A stretch of 40,606 nt of DNA from Verrucomicrobiota bacterium (GTDB lineage: Bacteria > Verrucomicrobiota > Verrucomicrobiia > Limisphaerales > PALSA-1396). The notes beneath the pieces were generated by a model. That model was not told where the DNA came from, did not search any database, and saw only the letters and a list, made by a program, of their open reading frames with translations. Positions 25,946 through 33,175 of this stretch are shown here, one piece after another; positions within the stretch are counted from its first letter, which is position 1, and the number at the start of each line of letters is the position of its first letter. The position numbers were made by a program, and so were the translations under genes. The stretch covers positions 1-40,606 of the forward strand of contig JACQFP010000001.1 of NCBI GenBank assembly GCA_016200005.1. The letters run 5' to 3'.

Positions 25946-26102
25946 AAGCTCATTCCGGCGTGCCATGCGTGGAACAAAAAAGTCGGTAGAATAATCTCCG
26001 ACTTCGCGCGCTGGCAGACCAGCAAACTATCTTTATGCTGTGAGATTAAATATTCCTCTTGAGGGAGTCAAGTTTCAATTCGGCAACTGCCTGAGAATAA
26101 AA

Positions 26103-26119
26103 AGGCGATGGAAACGCCT
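26103..26119 (-). terminator. Terminator-like hairpin in the nusA leader region
   Basis: Read on the minus strand, AGGCG (26119-26115), a 7-nt loop and CGCCT (26107-26103) are followed by TTTTTATTC. It lies about 160 bp upstream of nusA. No minus-strand gene precedes it, so it could be an attenuator of the nusA operon, or chance. The stem is only 5 bp. The rest of the gap 25946-26327 shows no gene I can support. Confidence 0.35.
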
Positions 26120-26327
26120 CTGCGCAGAAGAGTTAACGGTCAGGCAGGCAAGGTCCGGAACGAGTTGGAAGAATCGTGTTTGCGCTGCAGGATTGTCCTG
26201 GTGGTCGCCATTGCCACTCACCGGAAGCGGATCAACCGGCCGGGCGGGGATCGCATCCTCCACCCTCCAAGCAGCTTCTGCGCGGAAATTTTTTGCTTTT
26301 TTTGAGCGTCTGTTCCAACCTCGGCTT

Positions 26328-26702
26328 ATGACGAAACCGCTCGCGCTCGTGTTGTACGAAAAACTACTTCCGGGCAGCCAACTCGTTAACAAACTGCAAG
26401 ACTTGAACTATCGCGTTTATACAATTGCGGATGCCGGTGCGCTCGTGGATTACGCCCGGCAAAAAAAACCATTAGTGGTGCTGGCCGATCTGGCTTCGAG
26501 CCTGACCAATGTCTCGGTTGCCATTGCCAGGTTAAAACAAAATCCAGACACCAAACATCTTCCGGTGATCGCCTTCTCCAGCGATGAAGAAAAAGAGGCG
26601 CGTGAGGCGGCGCGTCAGGCCGGTGCGACGTTGGTGGTGAATGACGCCGCGATTCTGACTCACCTGGATCAGTTTCTGGAACAGGCGCTCCACGTGGAGT
26701 GA
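26328..26702 (+). CDS. Degenerate receiver-like (CheY-fold) protein
   Basis: This 124-residue protein begins MTKPLALVLYEKLLPGSQLV and shows the alternating pattern of a receiver domain: VVLADLASSL at the position of the phosphoacceptor strand, then HLPVIAFSSDEEKEAREAA and AGATLVVND. The N-terminal acidic pair and the final Lys of true receivers are not evident, so phosphorylation is doubtful. Extending upstream to 26040 gives an implausible N-terminus. It is 30 bp before hemQ and may be cotranscribed with it. Confidence 0.65.
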   Translation: MTKPLALVLYEKLLPGSQLVNKLQDLNYRVYTIADAGALVDYARQKKPLVVLADLASSLTNVSVAIARLKQNPDTKHLPVIAFSSDEEKEAREAARQAGATLVVNDAAILTHLDQFLEQALHVE

Positions 26703-26732
26703 TAGAACCACACTCCCGATTCGCTCATACTT

Positions 26733-27548
26733 ATGGCACTCCCGGTCGTTAAACTGAATCAGGGCATTCATGCGATGCACCTGTTTTACCGGATTGATCG
26801 CGTGCGCTGGTCGCAATTGCCGACGGGCGAATCCGCCAGGGTTCGTGGCCGATTGGAGCAGCTCTGCGCCGCCAATGCTGCGGTTTCAAATCCGCGCCTG
26901 ACCAGTTATGCGACCGTTGGCGGAAAAGCAGACCTGGGCTTCATGTTGTTGGCGGCGGAATTGGGGCAGCTCGCCCAGATGCATCGTGATTTGGAAGCCT
27001 GTTTCCCGCCGGGCGCGATTGAACGAGGGTTCACCTATTTGAGCGTTACCGAGCTTTCCGAATACGCGACCACCGAGGAGGACAATCGCCAGATGCTCAC
27101 CGAGCAGGAAAAACTTGCGCCCGAAAGCGAAGCCTTCAGCAAACGTCTGGCCGAGTTGAACAAACGGCGCGTGGAGTACGAACATTACCGGCTATATCCC
27201 GAAATGCCGGATTGGGAGGTCATGGGGTTTTATCCAATGAGCAAACGCCGCGCTGCCGCGGATAATTGGTACCTGCTCGATTTTGCCACGCGCAAGCGGC
27301 TGATGGGCGGTCACGCGCGCGTGGGACGCAAATACGCCGGCCGGGTTTCCCAACTCATCACCGGCTCAACCGGTCTCGATGATTGGGAATGGGGCGTGAC
27401 GTTGATGGCCCACCAGGTTGATGCCTTGAAGGAGATCGTCTATGAAATGCGTTTTGATGAAGTGACCGCCCGCTATGGCGACTTCGGCCCGTTTTACGTC
27501 AACTTGCGTCTGTCTCCCGCGCAGTTGTGGGAGCACCTGCATCTCTAG
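26733..27548 (+). CDS. hemQ: HemQ-type coproheme decarboxylase (chlorite dismutase family)
   Basis: This 271-residue protein has the HemQ signature in its second half: EVMGFYPMSKRR, WYLLDFATRKRLMGGHARVG, KYAGRVSQLITGSTGLDDWEWG, and YEMRFDEVTARYGDFGPFYV. The His in GGHARVG is the expected haem ligand and the Tyr of FYPMSKRR region is likely catalytic. HemQ converts coprohaem III to haem b, the last step of the coproporphyrin-dependent pathway. The N-terminal half is a weaker repeat of the same fold. HemW at 28107 is nearby and also haem-linked. Chlorite dismutase activity is unlikely given the HemQ-specific motifs. Confidence 0.85.
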   Translation: MALPVVKLNQGIHAMHLFYRIDRVRWSQLPTGESARVRGRLEQLCAANAAVSNPRLTSYATVGGKADLGFMLLAAELGQLAQMHRDLEACFPPGAIERGFTYLSVTELSEYATTEEDNRQMLTEQEKLAPESEAFSKRLAELNKRRVEYEHYRLYPEMPDWEVMGFYPMSKRRAAADNWYLLDFATRKRLMGGHARVGRKYAGRVSQLITGSTGLDDWEWGVTLMAHQVDALKEIVYEMRFDEVTARYGDFGPFYVNLRLSPAQLWEHLHL

Positions 27549-27600
27549 AATCAATGCCGCGTTGAGAGGCTTTTGTCGGCACTCTTTTTCCTCGAAATTG

Positions 27601-27631
27601 GGAATAAGCTGGGGAATAACCTTGGGAATAA
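27601..27631. repeat. Three GGAATAA direct repeats spaced 12 bp
   Basis: GGAATAA occurs at 27601-27607, 27613-27619 and 27625-27631, each preceded by TGG or TTG, just upstream of the promoter at 27650. They may be binding sites for a regulator of the cold-shock gene. Confidence 0.6.
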
Positions 27632-27649
27632 GATTACTGCAACAAGTAC

Positions 27650-27678
27650 TTGACCGCCGCGGCGCAAACTTTTATTCT
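27650..27678 (+). promoter_or_regulatory. Sigma-70-type promoter of the cold-shock gene
   Basis: A -35 box TTGACC (27650-27655), a 17-bp spacer and a -10 box TATTCT (27673-27678) match the consensus well. Transcription would begin near 27685 and give a leader of about 118 nt before the cold-shock start at 27803, typical of cspA-like genes. Confidence 0.65.
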
Positions 27679-27726
27679 GCCCGCAATCAAATTTGAGTCG
27701 TATGCTTGCCTTACGAAGCGATTGCG

Positions 27727-27768
27727 GGACACAAGCTGAAACGAAGAGCTTGTGTCCTTTCGTTTTTT
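27727..27768 (+). terminator. Terminator-like hairpin inside the cold-shock leader
   Basis: A perfect 11-bp stem, GGACACAAGCT (27727-27737) and AGCTTGTGTCC (27747-27757), with loop GAAACGAAG is followed by TTTCGTTTTTT. It lies between the promoter and the start codon. It can act as the terminator of hemQ or as an attenuator in the cold-shock leader. Confidence 0.8.
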
Positions 27769-27802
27769 GAGCCGGCGCACTCAAGCACCTCAGGAGAAAA
27801 AT

Positions 27803-28012
27803 ATGGCCAGCGGCAAAGTCAAATGGTTCGATAACAAAAAGGGGTTTGGTTTCATCGCCCAGGACTCCGGGCAGGATGTATTCGTGCATCACTCCTCGAT
27901 TCAGGGCACCGGCTTCAAAACTTTGAATGAAGGGGAAGCGGTAACATTCGACATTGTTCAAAGCGAGAAAGGCCCCAAGGCCCAGAACGTCCAGCACGTC
28001 CAACCTGCCTAG
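27803..28012 (+). CDS. Cold-shock protein (CspA family)
   Basis: This 69-residue OB-fold RNA chaperone starts [20 protein letters not shown], with RNP1 KGFGFI and RNP2 DVFVHHSSI, length as usual for the family. AGGAG lies 7 bp before ATG 27803; upstream in-frame codons are leader. Its long leader carries a terminator-like hairpin, and a terminator follows at 28045. Confidence 0.95.
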   Translation: MASGKVKWFDNKKGFGFIAQDSGQDVFVHHSSIQGTGFKTLNEGEAVTFDIVQSEKGPKAQNVQHVQPA

Positions 28013-28044
28013 GCATTCGATTTAGATTGTCACCCATCAACACC

Positions 28045-28075
28045 AGCCTCCTGCCAGTGGGCCGGGGGCTTTTTT
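28045..28075 (+). terminator. Intrinsic terminator after the cold-shock gene
   Basis: AGCCTCC (28045-28051) pairs with GGGGGCT (28064-28070) with one G-T pair, followed by a run of T (28070-28075). Confidence 0.8.
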
Positions 28076-28106
28076 CTTCAGCGCTCGAGCCTGTGCACGC
28101 AATGTC

Positions 28107-29342
28107 ATGAGGTCTGATCCAGCCACCCAACCCATCACCAGCCTGTACGTGCATGTGCCGTTTTGCGCGCGTAAATGCGAGTACTGCGCCTTCTATTCCG
28201 AGGCCTCCAATGGCGAAATCATCGATCGCTATGTGAGAGCACTCATCCGCGAACTGGAGCTGGTGGCCGCCGAGCTCAAGCCGCGCACCGTGTTCTTCGG
28301 CGGCGGCACACCTTCGCTCTTGAACTTGCGGCAATGGGAAAAAATCCTGAAAACAATGGAACGCCTCGACCTCCTTGGAGCGGCGGAGTGGACGGTGGAA
28401 TGCAACCCTGCGACGGTTTCGCTCGACAAAGCCCGGTTGCTGCGCGACTACGGCGTCAATCGCATCTCGATGGGCGTGCAATCCCTTGACGAAACTTTGC
28501 TCGAACGCCTGGGGCGTATCCACACGCGTGACATGGTGTTCAAATCCTTCGACACTTTGCGCGCCGCCGGCTTCGATAACCTCAACATCGATCTGATGTT
28601 TGCGGTTCCCGGCCAGACGATGTCGATCTGGCGCGATACGTTGACCGAAGTGATGGCTTTGGGCAGCGAACATCTTTCCTGTTACGAAGTGATTTATGAG
28701 GAAGACACACCGCTCTACGCGCAGCTTCAGGCGGGGCAGTTTGATGTGGACGAGGATTTGGCCTGCGGGATGTATGACGAGTTGATCGAACGCGGAGCGC
28801 AGGCTGGTTTTGTGCAATATGAAATCGCCAACTTCGCCCGCGACACGCGCGGTGAAAACGGAGTGTTGGCGCGTTGGAGCAATGAGGACCCGGCAATCGT
28901 CCCCTCCATCACTCCATCACTCCATCACTCCATTCCCACCCGCGCCTGCCGGCACAACATCAACTATTGGCGTGGCGGTTCGTTTTATGGGTTGGGTCCC
29001 AGTGCGACCAGTTATGTGCGCGGCGTCCGGACGAAGAACTGGTCGAACACGCAACGCTATTGCCAGCAGTTGGAACGCGGGGCGCGGGCGATTGAATCGC
29101 GCGAAGAACTTTCGCCCCTTTCACGCGCGGGCGAAATTGCGGCGTTCGGTCTGCGGATGAACGCGGGCTGGCCGTTTGCGCAATTCCAACAGATTGCCGG
29201 CAACGATCTGCGTCGGGAATGGTCAGACGAGATGAATCAGTTGGTGGGGCAGGGCTGGGGCCGGATTGACCATCATGGCTTCAGGCTGACGCGAGCCGGA
29301 CTGCGGTTCGCTGATTCTGCCGCCGAGCTGTTTCTGCGCTGA
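28107..29342 (+). CDS. hemW: HemW-like radical SAM haem chaperone with in-frame insertion
   Basis: This 411-residue radical SAM protein has VHVPFCARKCEYCAFYSE with the CxxxCxxC cluster motif, FFGGGTPSLL, NRISMGVQSLD, DLMFAVPGQT and CRHNINYWRGGSFYGLGPSA. These fit HemW (haem chaperone) rather than the coproporphyrinogen dehydrogenase HemN, since the N-terminal extension of HemN is absent. Between IANFAR (about residue 246) and CRHN (about 282) lie about 35 residues that normal HemW lacks; they are encoded by an inverted pair of octamer arrays (28860-28935) that keeps the frame. The protein may still fold, since the site is probably a surface loop. Confidence 0.88.
   Translation: MRSDPATQPITSLYVHVPFCARKCEYCAFYSEASNGEIIDRYVRALIRELELVAAELKPRTVFFGGGTPSLLNLRQWEKILKTMERLDLLGAAEWTVECNPATVSLDKARLLRDYGVNRISMGVQSLDETLLERLGRIHTRDMVFKSFDTLRAAGFDNLNIDLMFAVPGQTMSIWRDTLTEVMALGSEHLSCYEVIYEEDTPLYAQLQAGQFDVDEDLACGMYDELIERGAQAGFVQYEIANFARDTRGENGVLARWSNEDPAIVPSITPSLHHSIPTRACRHNINYWRGGSFYGLGPSATSYVRGVRTKNWSNTQRYCQQLERGARAIESREELSPLSRAGEIAAFGLRMNAGWPFAQFQQIAGNDLRREWSDEMNQLVGQGWGRIDHHGFRLTRAGLRFADSAAELFLR
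28860..28935. repeat. Inverted octamer arrays inserted inside hemW
   Basis: Left arm 28860-28887 reads GGAGTGTT, GGCGCGTT, GGAGCAAT, GAGG; right arm 28904-28935 is CTCCATCA three times plus CTCCATTC. The arms are imperfectly complementary and 16 bp apart. The same units flank the four-helix-bundle gene at 34610-35204. Confidence 0.85.
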
Positions 29343-29408
29343 AAACCTGGGCCGCCGCGCCTCAATTCAGCGTTGCCTCTCGGCGGGCAAACCATTAAAC
29401 TTCACGTC

Positions 29409-30389
29409 ATGAAGCATCAGCTCGATTTCGAGAAGCCGATTGTTGAGTTGGAGAACAAGCTGGAGGAACTTAAAAAGCACCAGGAAACCCACTCCTTAAG
29501 CGTCAATTTCCAGCAGGAAATCCAGCAGATCGAGAAGAAAATCGCCGCCACGCGCAAACAAGTCTTTTCCAACCTCACCGCCTGGCAACGCGTGCAACTG
29601 GCCCGCCACCCGAAACGTCCCTTCACCTTGGACTACCTCAAATCCACGTTTAACGATTTCAACGAACTGCATGGTGACCGGTTGTTCGCCGAAGACCGCG
29701 CCGTGGTGGGCGGGTTCGCGAAGCTGGGCGACCACAAGGTCATGGTGATCGGCACCCAGAAAGGCCGTGATACCAAGGAAAACATCATGCGCAATTTCGG
29801 CTCCGCCCACCCGGAGGGCTATCGCAAGGCGCTTCGTCTGATGCGCATGGCCGACAAGTTCGGTTTGCCGATCATCACCCTCATCGACACCGCGGGCGCG
29901 TACCCCGGCATCGGCGCAGAGGAACGTCACATTGCCGAGGCGATTGCCGTCAACCTGCGCGAGATGATGTTGTTCGAGGTGTCTATCATCGCCGCGGTGA
30001 TTGGCGAAGGCGGTTCCGGAGGCGCTCTGGGCATCGGCGTGGCCGACCGCGTTCTCATCATGGAAAACGCGTACTACTCGGTCATCAGCCCGGAAGGCTG
30101 CGCGGCGATTCTTTGGAAAGACCGCACCGCGTCGGCGAAGGCCGCCCAGGCTTTGAAAATCACCGCCAAAGACCTTCTGGAATTGGGTTTTGTGGATGAG
30201 GTCATACCCGAACCGCTCGGCGGCGCGCACAATGATCCAGCCATGGCCGCAGAGAGCTTAAAGAAGCATCTACTCAAACATCTCAACCAATTACAAAAGC
30301 TCACGGGCGAGGAGCGTCTGAAGGAACGCTACGCCAAGTTTCGCGCGCATGGCCATTTTGTGGAGAAACAAACCTCCGCCGCGGCCTGA
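29409..30389 (+). CDS. accA: Acetyl-CoA carboxylase carboxyltransferase subunit alpha
   Basis: This 326-residue subunit carries the carboxyltransferase half-reaction making malonyl-CoA for fatty-acid synthesis, with AccD. It starts MKHQLDFEKPIVELENKLEE and includes HPKRPFTLDYL, DTAGAYPGIGAEERHIAEAI, IGEGGSGGALGIGVAD and SVISPEGCAAILWKD. ATG 29409 gives the family start. The C-terminal LTGEERLKERYAKFRAHG is normal. Confidence 0.96.
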   Translation: MKHQLDFEKPIVELENKLEELKKHQETHSLSVNFQQEIQQIEKKIAATRKQVFSNLTAWQRVQLARHPKRPFTLDYLKSTFNDFNELHGDRLFAEDRAVVGGFAKLGDHKVMVIGTQKGRDTKENIMRNFGSAHPEGYRKALRLMRMADKFGLPIITLIDTAGAYPGIGAEERHIAEAIAVNLREMMLFEVSIIAAVIGEGGSGGALGIGVADRVLIMENAYYSVISPEGCAAILWKDRTASAKAAQALKITAKDLLELGFVDEVIPEPLGGAHNDPAMAAESLKKHLLKHLNQLQKLTGEERLKERYAKFRAHGHFVEKQTSAAA

Positions 30390-30477
30390 GCAATCTTCCA
30401 GTTTCGGATGGTGTTGTTCTGAATGACAGATTGAATCGTTGAGTCGATCTTCCAGGAAAATCATTCGAAAAGTTTCC

Positions 30478-31512
30478 ATGCTCTACCCGCTGACCTTCCA
30501 TCCGATTTTCAAGGAACGTGTCTGGGGTGGGCGAAACCTGGAGCGGCTTTACCGAAAACCGTTGCCGCCGGACGTTCCCATCGGCGAATCGTGGGAGATC
30601 TCCGACCGCCCCAACGACGTGAGTGTGATTGCCAACGGCCCGCTGCGCGGCAAGGACCTGCGCTGGTTGATGGAGAATCACGCGCAAGAATTACTCGGTT
30701 CAGCCAAGTCGCAGGCCGGACGCTTTCCGCTGCTGGTCAAGATTCTCGACGCCCAGGAGAAACTTTCTTTGCAAGTGCATCCTCCAGCATCCGTCACCGC
30801 GCAACTCGGCGGCCCGCCCCGTGGAATAATGAGCCCATCCAGTGCGGCGGCGGTCCTGCCTTCTATTCCACGGGGCGAGCCGAAGACGGAGATGTGGTAC
30901 ATCGCCGACGCCACGCCCGACGCCGAACTGTTCGTCGGCCTGAACCGCGGCGTCACGCGCGCACAGTTCGAACGCAGGATTCGAGATGGCACGGTCGCGG
31001 AGTGTTTTCATCGACTGCGCGTGCGAACGGACGACGCCATGTTCTTACCGAGTGGGCGTGTTCACGCCATCGGCGCGGGCAACGTCATCTTCGAGATCCA
31101 ACAGAACTCGGACACGACGTATCGCGTGTTCGACTGGAACCGCCTGGGTTTGGACGGCAAACCACGCCAACTCCACATCGCCCAATCGCTGGCCAGCATC
31201 AATTTCAACGACTTCGAACCGTCGCTGATCCAAAGTCAATGGACACCAATGGGCGATGGACAAACGCGTCGTCTGGTTGACGACCCGCTGTTTCGAATTG
31301 ATGCGTTGGAAATTCGATCCGGTAACGCCATGCTCTTGCGAAAACCCGGGCTGAGGATAATCGGCTTGTTGAAAGGCCGATTGATCGTCGGAAGTGACGC
31401 GCATTCCGTTGAATTGCTGCCCGGCCAAGTTTGTTTGCTGCCCGCCGGATTGAAAGTAGCGGAATTGCAGGGCGGATCGGATTGCACTTTTCTGCAGGTT
31501 CAAGTCAGTTGA
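30478..31512 (+). CDS. manA: Mannose-6-phosphate isomerase, class I, with 63-bp insertion
   Basis: This 344-residue protein interconverts mannose 6-phosphate and fructose 6-phosphate. It starts MLYPLTFHPIFKERVWGG and has the metal-site LSLQVHPPAS, EPKTEMWYI, and the active-site stretch PSGRVHAIGAGNVIFEIQQNSDTTY. In usual members LGG joins directly to EPKTE-like sequence; here about 21 residues (PRGIMSPSSAAAVLPSIPRG) intervene, encoded by a palindromic 63-bp element that preserves the frame. It lies 88 bp after accA. Confidence 0.92.
   Translation: MLYPLTFHPIFKERVWGGRNLERLYRKPLPPDVPIGESWEISDRPNDVSVIANGPLRGKDLRWLMENHAQELLGSAKSQAGRFPLLVKILDAQEKLSLQVHPPASVTAQLGGPPRGIMSPSSAAAVLPSIPRGEPKTEMWYIADATPDAELFVGLNRGVTRAQFERRIRDGTVAECFHRLRVRTDDAMFLPSGRVHAIGAGNVIFEIQQNSDTTYRVFDWNRLGLDGKPRQLHIAQSLASINFNDFEPSLIQSQWTPMGDGQTRRLVDDPLFRIDALEIRSGNAMLLRKPGLRIIGLLKGRLIVGSDAHSVELLPGQVCLLPAGLKVAELQGGSDCTFLQVQVS
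30815..30877 (+). repeat. 63-bp palindromic element in frame inside manA
   Basis: Ends CGCCCCGTGGAATA (30815-30828) and TATTCCACGGGGCG (30864-30877) are perfect inverted repeats around a 35-bp core. A second element of exactly the same length and ends lies in pdhC (36262-36324). Both read PRGI...RG on the coding strand. Confidence 0.9.
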
Positions 31513-31513
31513 C

Positions 31514-31531
31514 CCTGAGTCGCCACTCAGG
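31514..31531 (+). terminator. Hairpin after manA, weak terminator
   Basis: CCTGAGT, loop CGCC, ACTCAGG is a perfect 7-bp stem two bases after the manA stop, but it has no T-tract, so termination is uncertain. The 31532-31682 gap shows nothing further. Confidence 0.4.
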
Positions 31532-31682
31532 AAACTCTTCGAAAAAGTTTGCCCCTTGATATTGTCAGCCAGTTGACTCATCTTCTTCACGCGATGGATA
31601 TTTAACCGCGAAGATCTGCTGATGTGGCCTTCAGGACCGGCTTCTTCAAGGGGTTCTCTGCGGGTTTCAAGTCGCCGAACAA

Positions 31683-32111
31683 ATGCCGCCCGGACTTAAA
31701 TCATTTTTGCAAAGCTGGCTCATCAACACGCTGGCCGTGCTGGTCGCCACCCAAATTGTCAAAGGGATTCACTACGACAGTTGGGATGGCTTGCTGGCGG
31801 CCACGCTGGTGCTGGGCATTCTGAACGCGATTCTGCGGCCGTTACTGTTATTGCTCTCGCTGCCGTTGGTCATTCTCACACTCGGGTTGTTTACGTTGGT
31901 GATCAATGCGGTGCTGCTTTATCTTGTGGGCGGACTTATCCCGGCGTTTCACGTCGATAGCTTCGGCTACGCCTTGCTGGGCGCGCTCCTCATCAGCATC
32001 GTGTCCGTAGTGCTCAATACGCTGACGGGCACGGGCAAATCGCGAATTCAGGTGCACCGTAGCAAACGCCCGCCCGACCGCGATGATGACGGCCCGGTGA
32101 TCGATGTGTAA
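31683..32111 (+). CDS. Phage-holin-family (PF04020-like) membrane protein
   Basis: This 142-residue protein has four TM segments: WLINTLAVLVATQIV, LLAATLVLGILNAIL, VILTLGLFTLVINAVLLYLV and ALLGALLISIVSVVL, with the family motif NAILRPLLLLLSLPLVILTLG. It ends with a charged cytoplasmic tail (RSKRPPDRDDDG). The name holin is historical; the protein is a common chromosomal membrane protein of unknown role. It is convergent with trmB. Confidence 0.8.
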   Translation: MPPGLKSFLQSWLINTLAVLVATQIVKGIHYDSWDGLLAATLVLGILNAILRPLLLLLSLPLVILTLGLFTLVINAVLLYLVGGLIPAFHVDSFGYALLGALLISIVSVVLNTLTGTGKSRIQVHRSKRPPDRDDDGPVIDV

Positions 32112-32114
32112 CCG

Positions 32115-32190
32115 TTGGAGTTCAAGCTTCAGCTTGCTTTTGTTGCATCGACCGACACTGACGCCCAAAAAGCTAAAGCTTGAACTCCAA
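32115..32190. repeat. Inverted repeat at convergent gene ends
   Basis: Arms 32115-32135 (TTGGAGTTCAAGCTTCAGCT...) and 32170-32190 match at 20 of 21 bases as reverse complements. The right arm also encodes the last five residues and stop of trmB (LEFKL). It could work as a bidirectional terminator. Confidence 0.8.
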
Positions 32191-32799
32191 TCGATAGGCC
32201 GCCCGCCGCGTGGCGACGCCGCGCGCATGAAAATTCCGCTCGAAGTCGGTGAGCACTGCGCTCAACGACTCCGGAGTTTCGACCAACCGAAAGGACGAGT
32301 TGGCCGCAAAGACGGTGACCATCTGAGAGAAATATTCTTCATCATCCGTGCGCAAATAAAGCACCCCGCCGGGCGCAAGCGCCCGTCTCGCCAGTTCCGG
32401 AAACCGTGCGTCAATCAGCCGGTTCTTGCGGTGTTTCCGTTTCGGCCATGGGTCGGGAAAGTAAACGTGCAGCGCCACGGCAGATTGTGGTGGCAACAAA
32501 TATTCCAGGAAATAGGCCGACTCGATGCGCAGCCCTCGCAAGTTATGCAAGCCGGCGCGCAGACCCTTGCGGTCGAGTTTTCGCAGGCGACCGAGCAATC
32601 GCTCCACACCGAGGTAATTATGGTCGGGGTGTGCGTTGGCGTAGTTCACCAGGAATGATCCGTCGCCACTGCCCAGCTCCACTTCCAACGGCTGGCTTTG
32701 CGGAAAGAGTTGCGCCAGATCGAGCCGCTCCACGATGGAGGGGATTTGGTAGATCAGACTGGTCGCCGCAACGAGTTTGGTAATCGAGCCTTCATTCAT
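32173..32799 (-). CDS. trmB: tRNA (guanine-N7)-methyltransferase
   Basis: This 208-residue enzyme makes m7G46 in the tRNA variable loop. Motifs: VELGSGDGSFLVNYA (SAM site) and the family hallmark YFPDPWPKRKHRKNRLI, then LRTDDEEYFSQMV. The C-terminal LEFKL comes from the arm of the inverted repeat at 32115-32190, so the tail may have been replaced. It lies upstream of the tRNA-Pro gene's 3' side with no clear operon partner. Confidence 0.93.
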   Translation of the reverse strand: MNEGSITKLVAATSLIYQIPSIVERLDLAQLFPQSQPLEVELGSGDGSFLVNYANAHPDHNYLGVERLLGRLRKLDRKGLRAGLHNLRGLRIESAYFLEYLLPPQSAVALHVYFPDPWPKRKHRKNRLIDARFPELARRALAPGGVLYLRTDDEEYFSQMVTVFAANSSFRLVETPESLSAVLTDFERNFHARGVATRRAAYRLEFKL

Positions 32800-32906
32800 G
32801 CCGTTGTTTCAACGTGCGACGCGCAGCCTCATGAGTATTCATCCGCCGGGAAACCAACGGTTGCGCAAACTCGCAACCGGCAACCTGCAACCTGTGACCA
32901 AATGAA

Positions 32907-32983
32907 TGGTCGGGGCGGTGAGATTTGAACTCACGACCTTCTGAACCCCATTCAGACGCGCTACCAAGCTACGCTACGCCCCG
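32907..32983 (-). tRNA. tRNA-Pro (anticodon GGG), CCA encoded
   Basis: On the minus strand the acceptor CGGGGCG (32983-32977) pairs with CGCCCCG (32917-32911), followed by discriminator A and an encoded CCA (32909-32907). The anticodon arm TCTGA-ATGGGGT-TCAGA places GGG at positions 34-36 after U33. The T-arm shows GTTCAAATC. All arms fold well. It is a single, isolated tRNA gene. Confidence 0.95.
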
Positions 32984-33079
32984 AACCATTTCGCCCGTCA
33001 TACAACCGAGCGAGCCGGAATACTACTGCGACCCATCTCAAATTCAACAAGAAGATTTCGCTCAGACGCGTTCCTATGG

Positions 33080-33164
33080 CACGGCGGAGCGCGGACAGCC
33101 TTGTCCGCGCGTTCTCAACTGGTAGGCGGCATTTCGAGGACAAGACTGTCCGCGCTCCGGCGTG
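33080..33164. repeat. Palindromic element between tRNA-Pro and lpdA
   Basis: Left arm 33080-33106 and right arm 33138-33164 are reverse complements with two mismatches; the core is GGAGCGCGGACAG / CTGTCCGCGCTCC. It sits 11 bp beyond the lpdA stop, so it could terminate lpdA. Confidence 0.8.
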
Positions 33165-33175
33165 GTGAAGGCCCA

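Noticed and set aside
26733-27548. True chlorite dismutase
   Set aside because: The FYPMSKRR and GGHARVG regions follow HemQ; no perchlorate genes are near.
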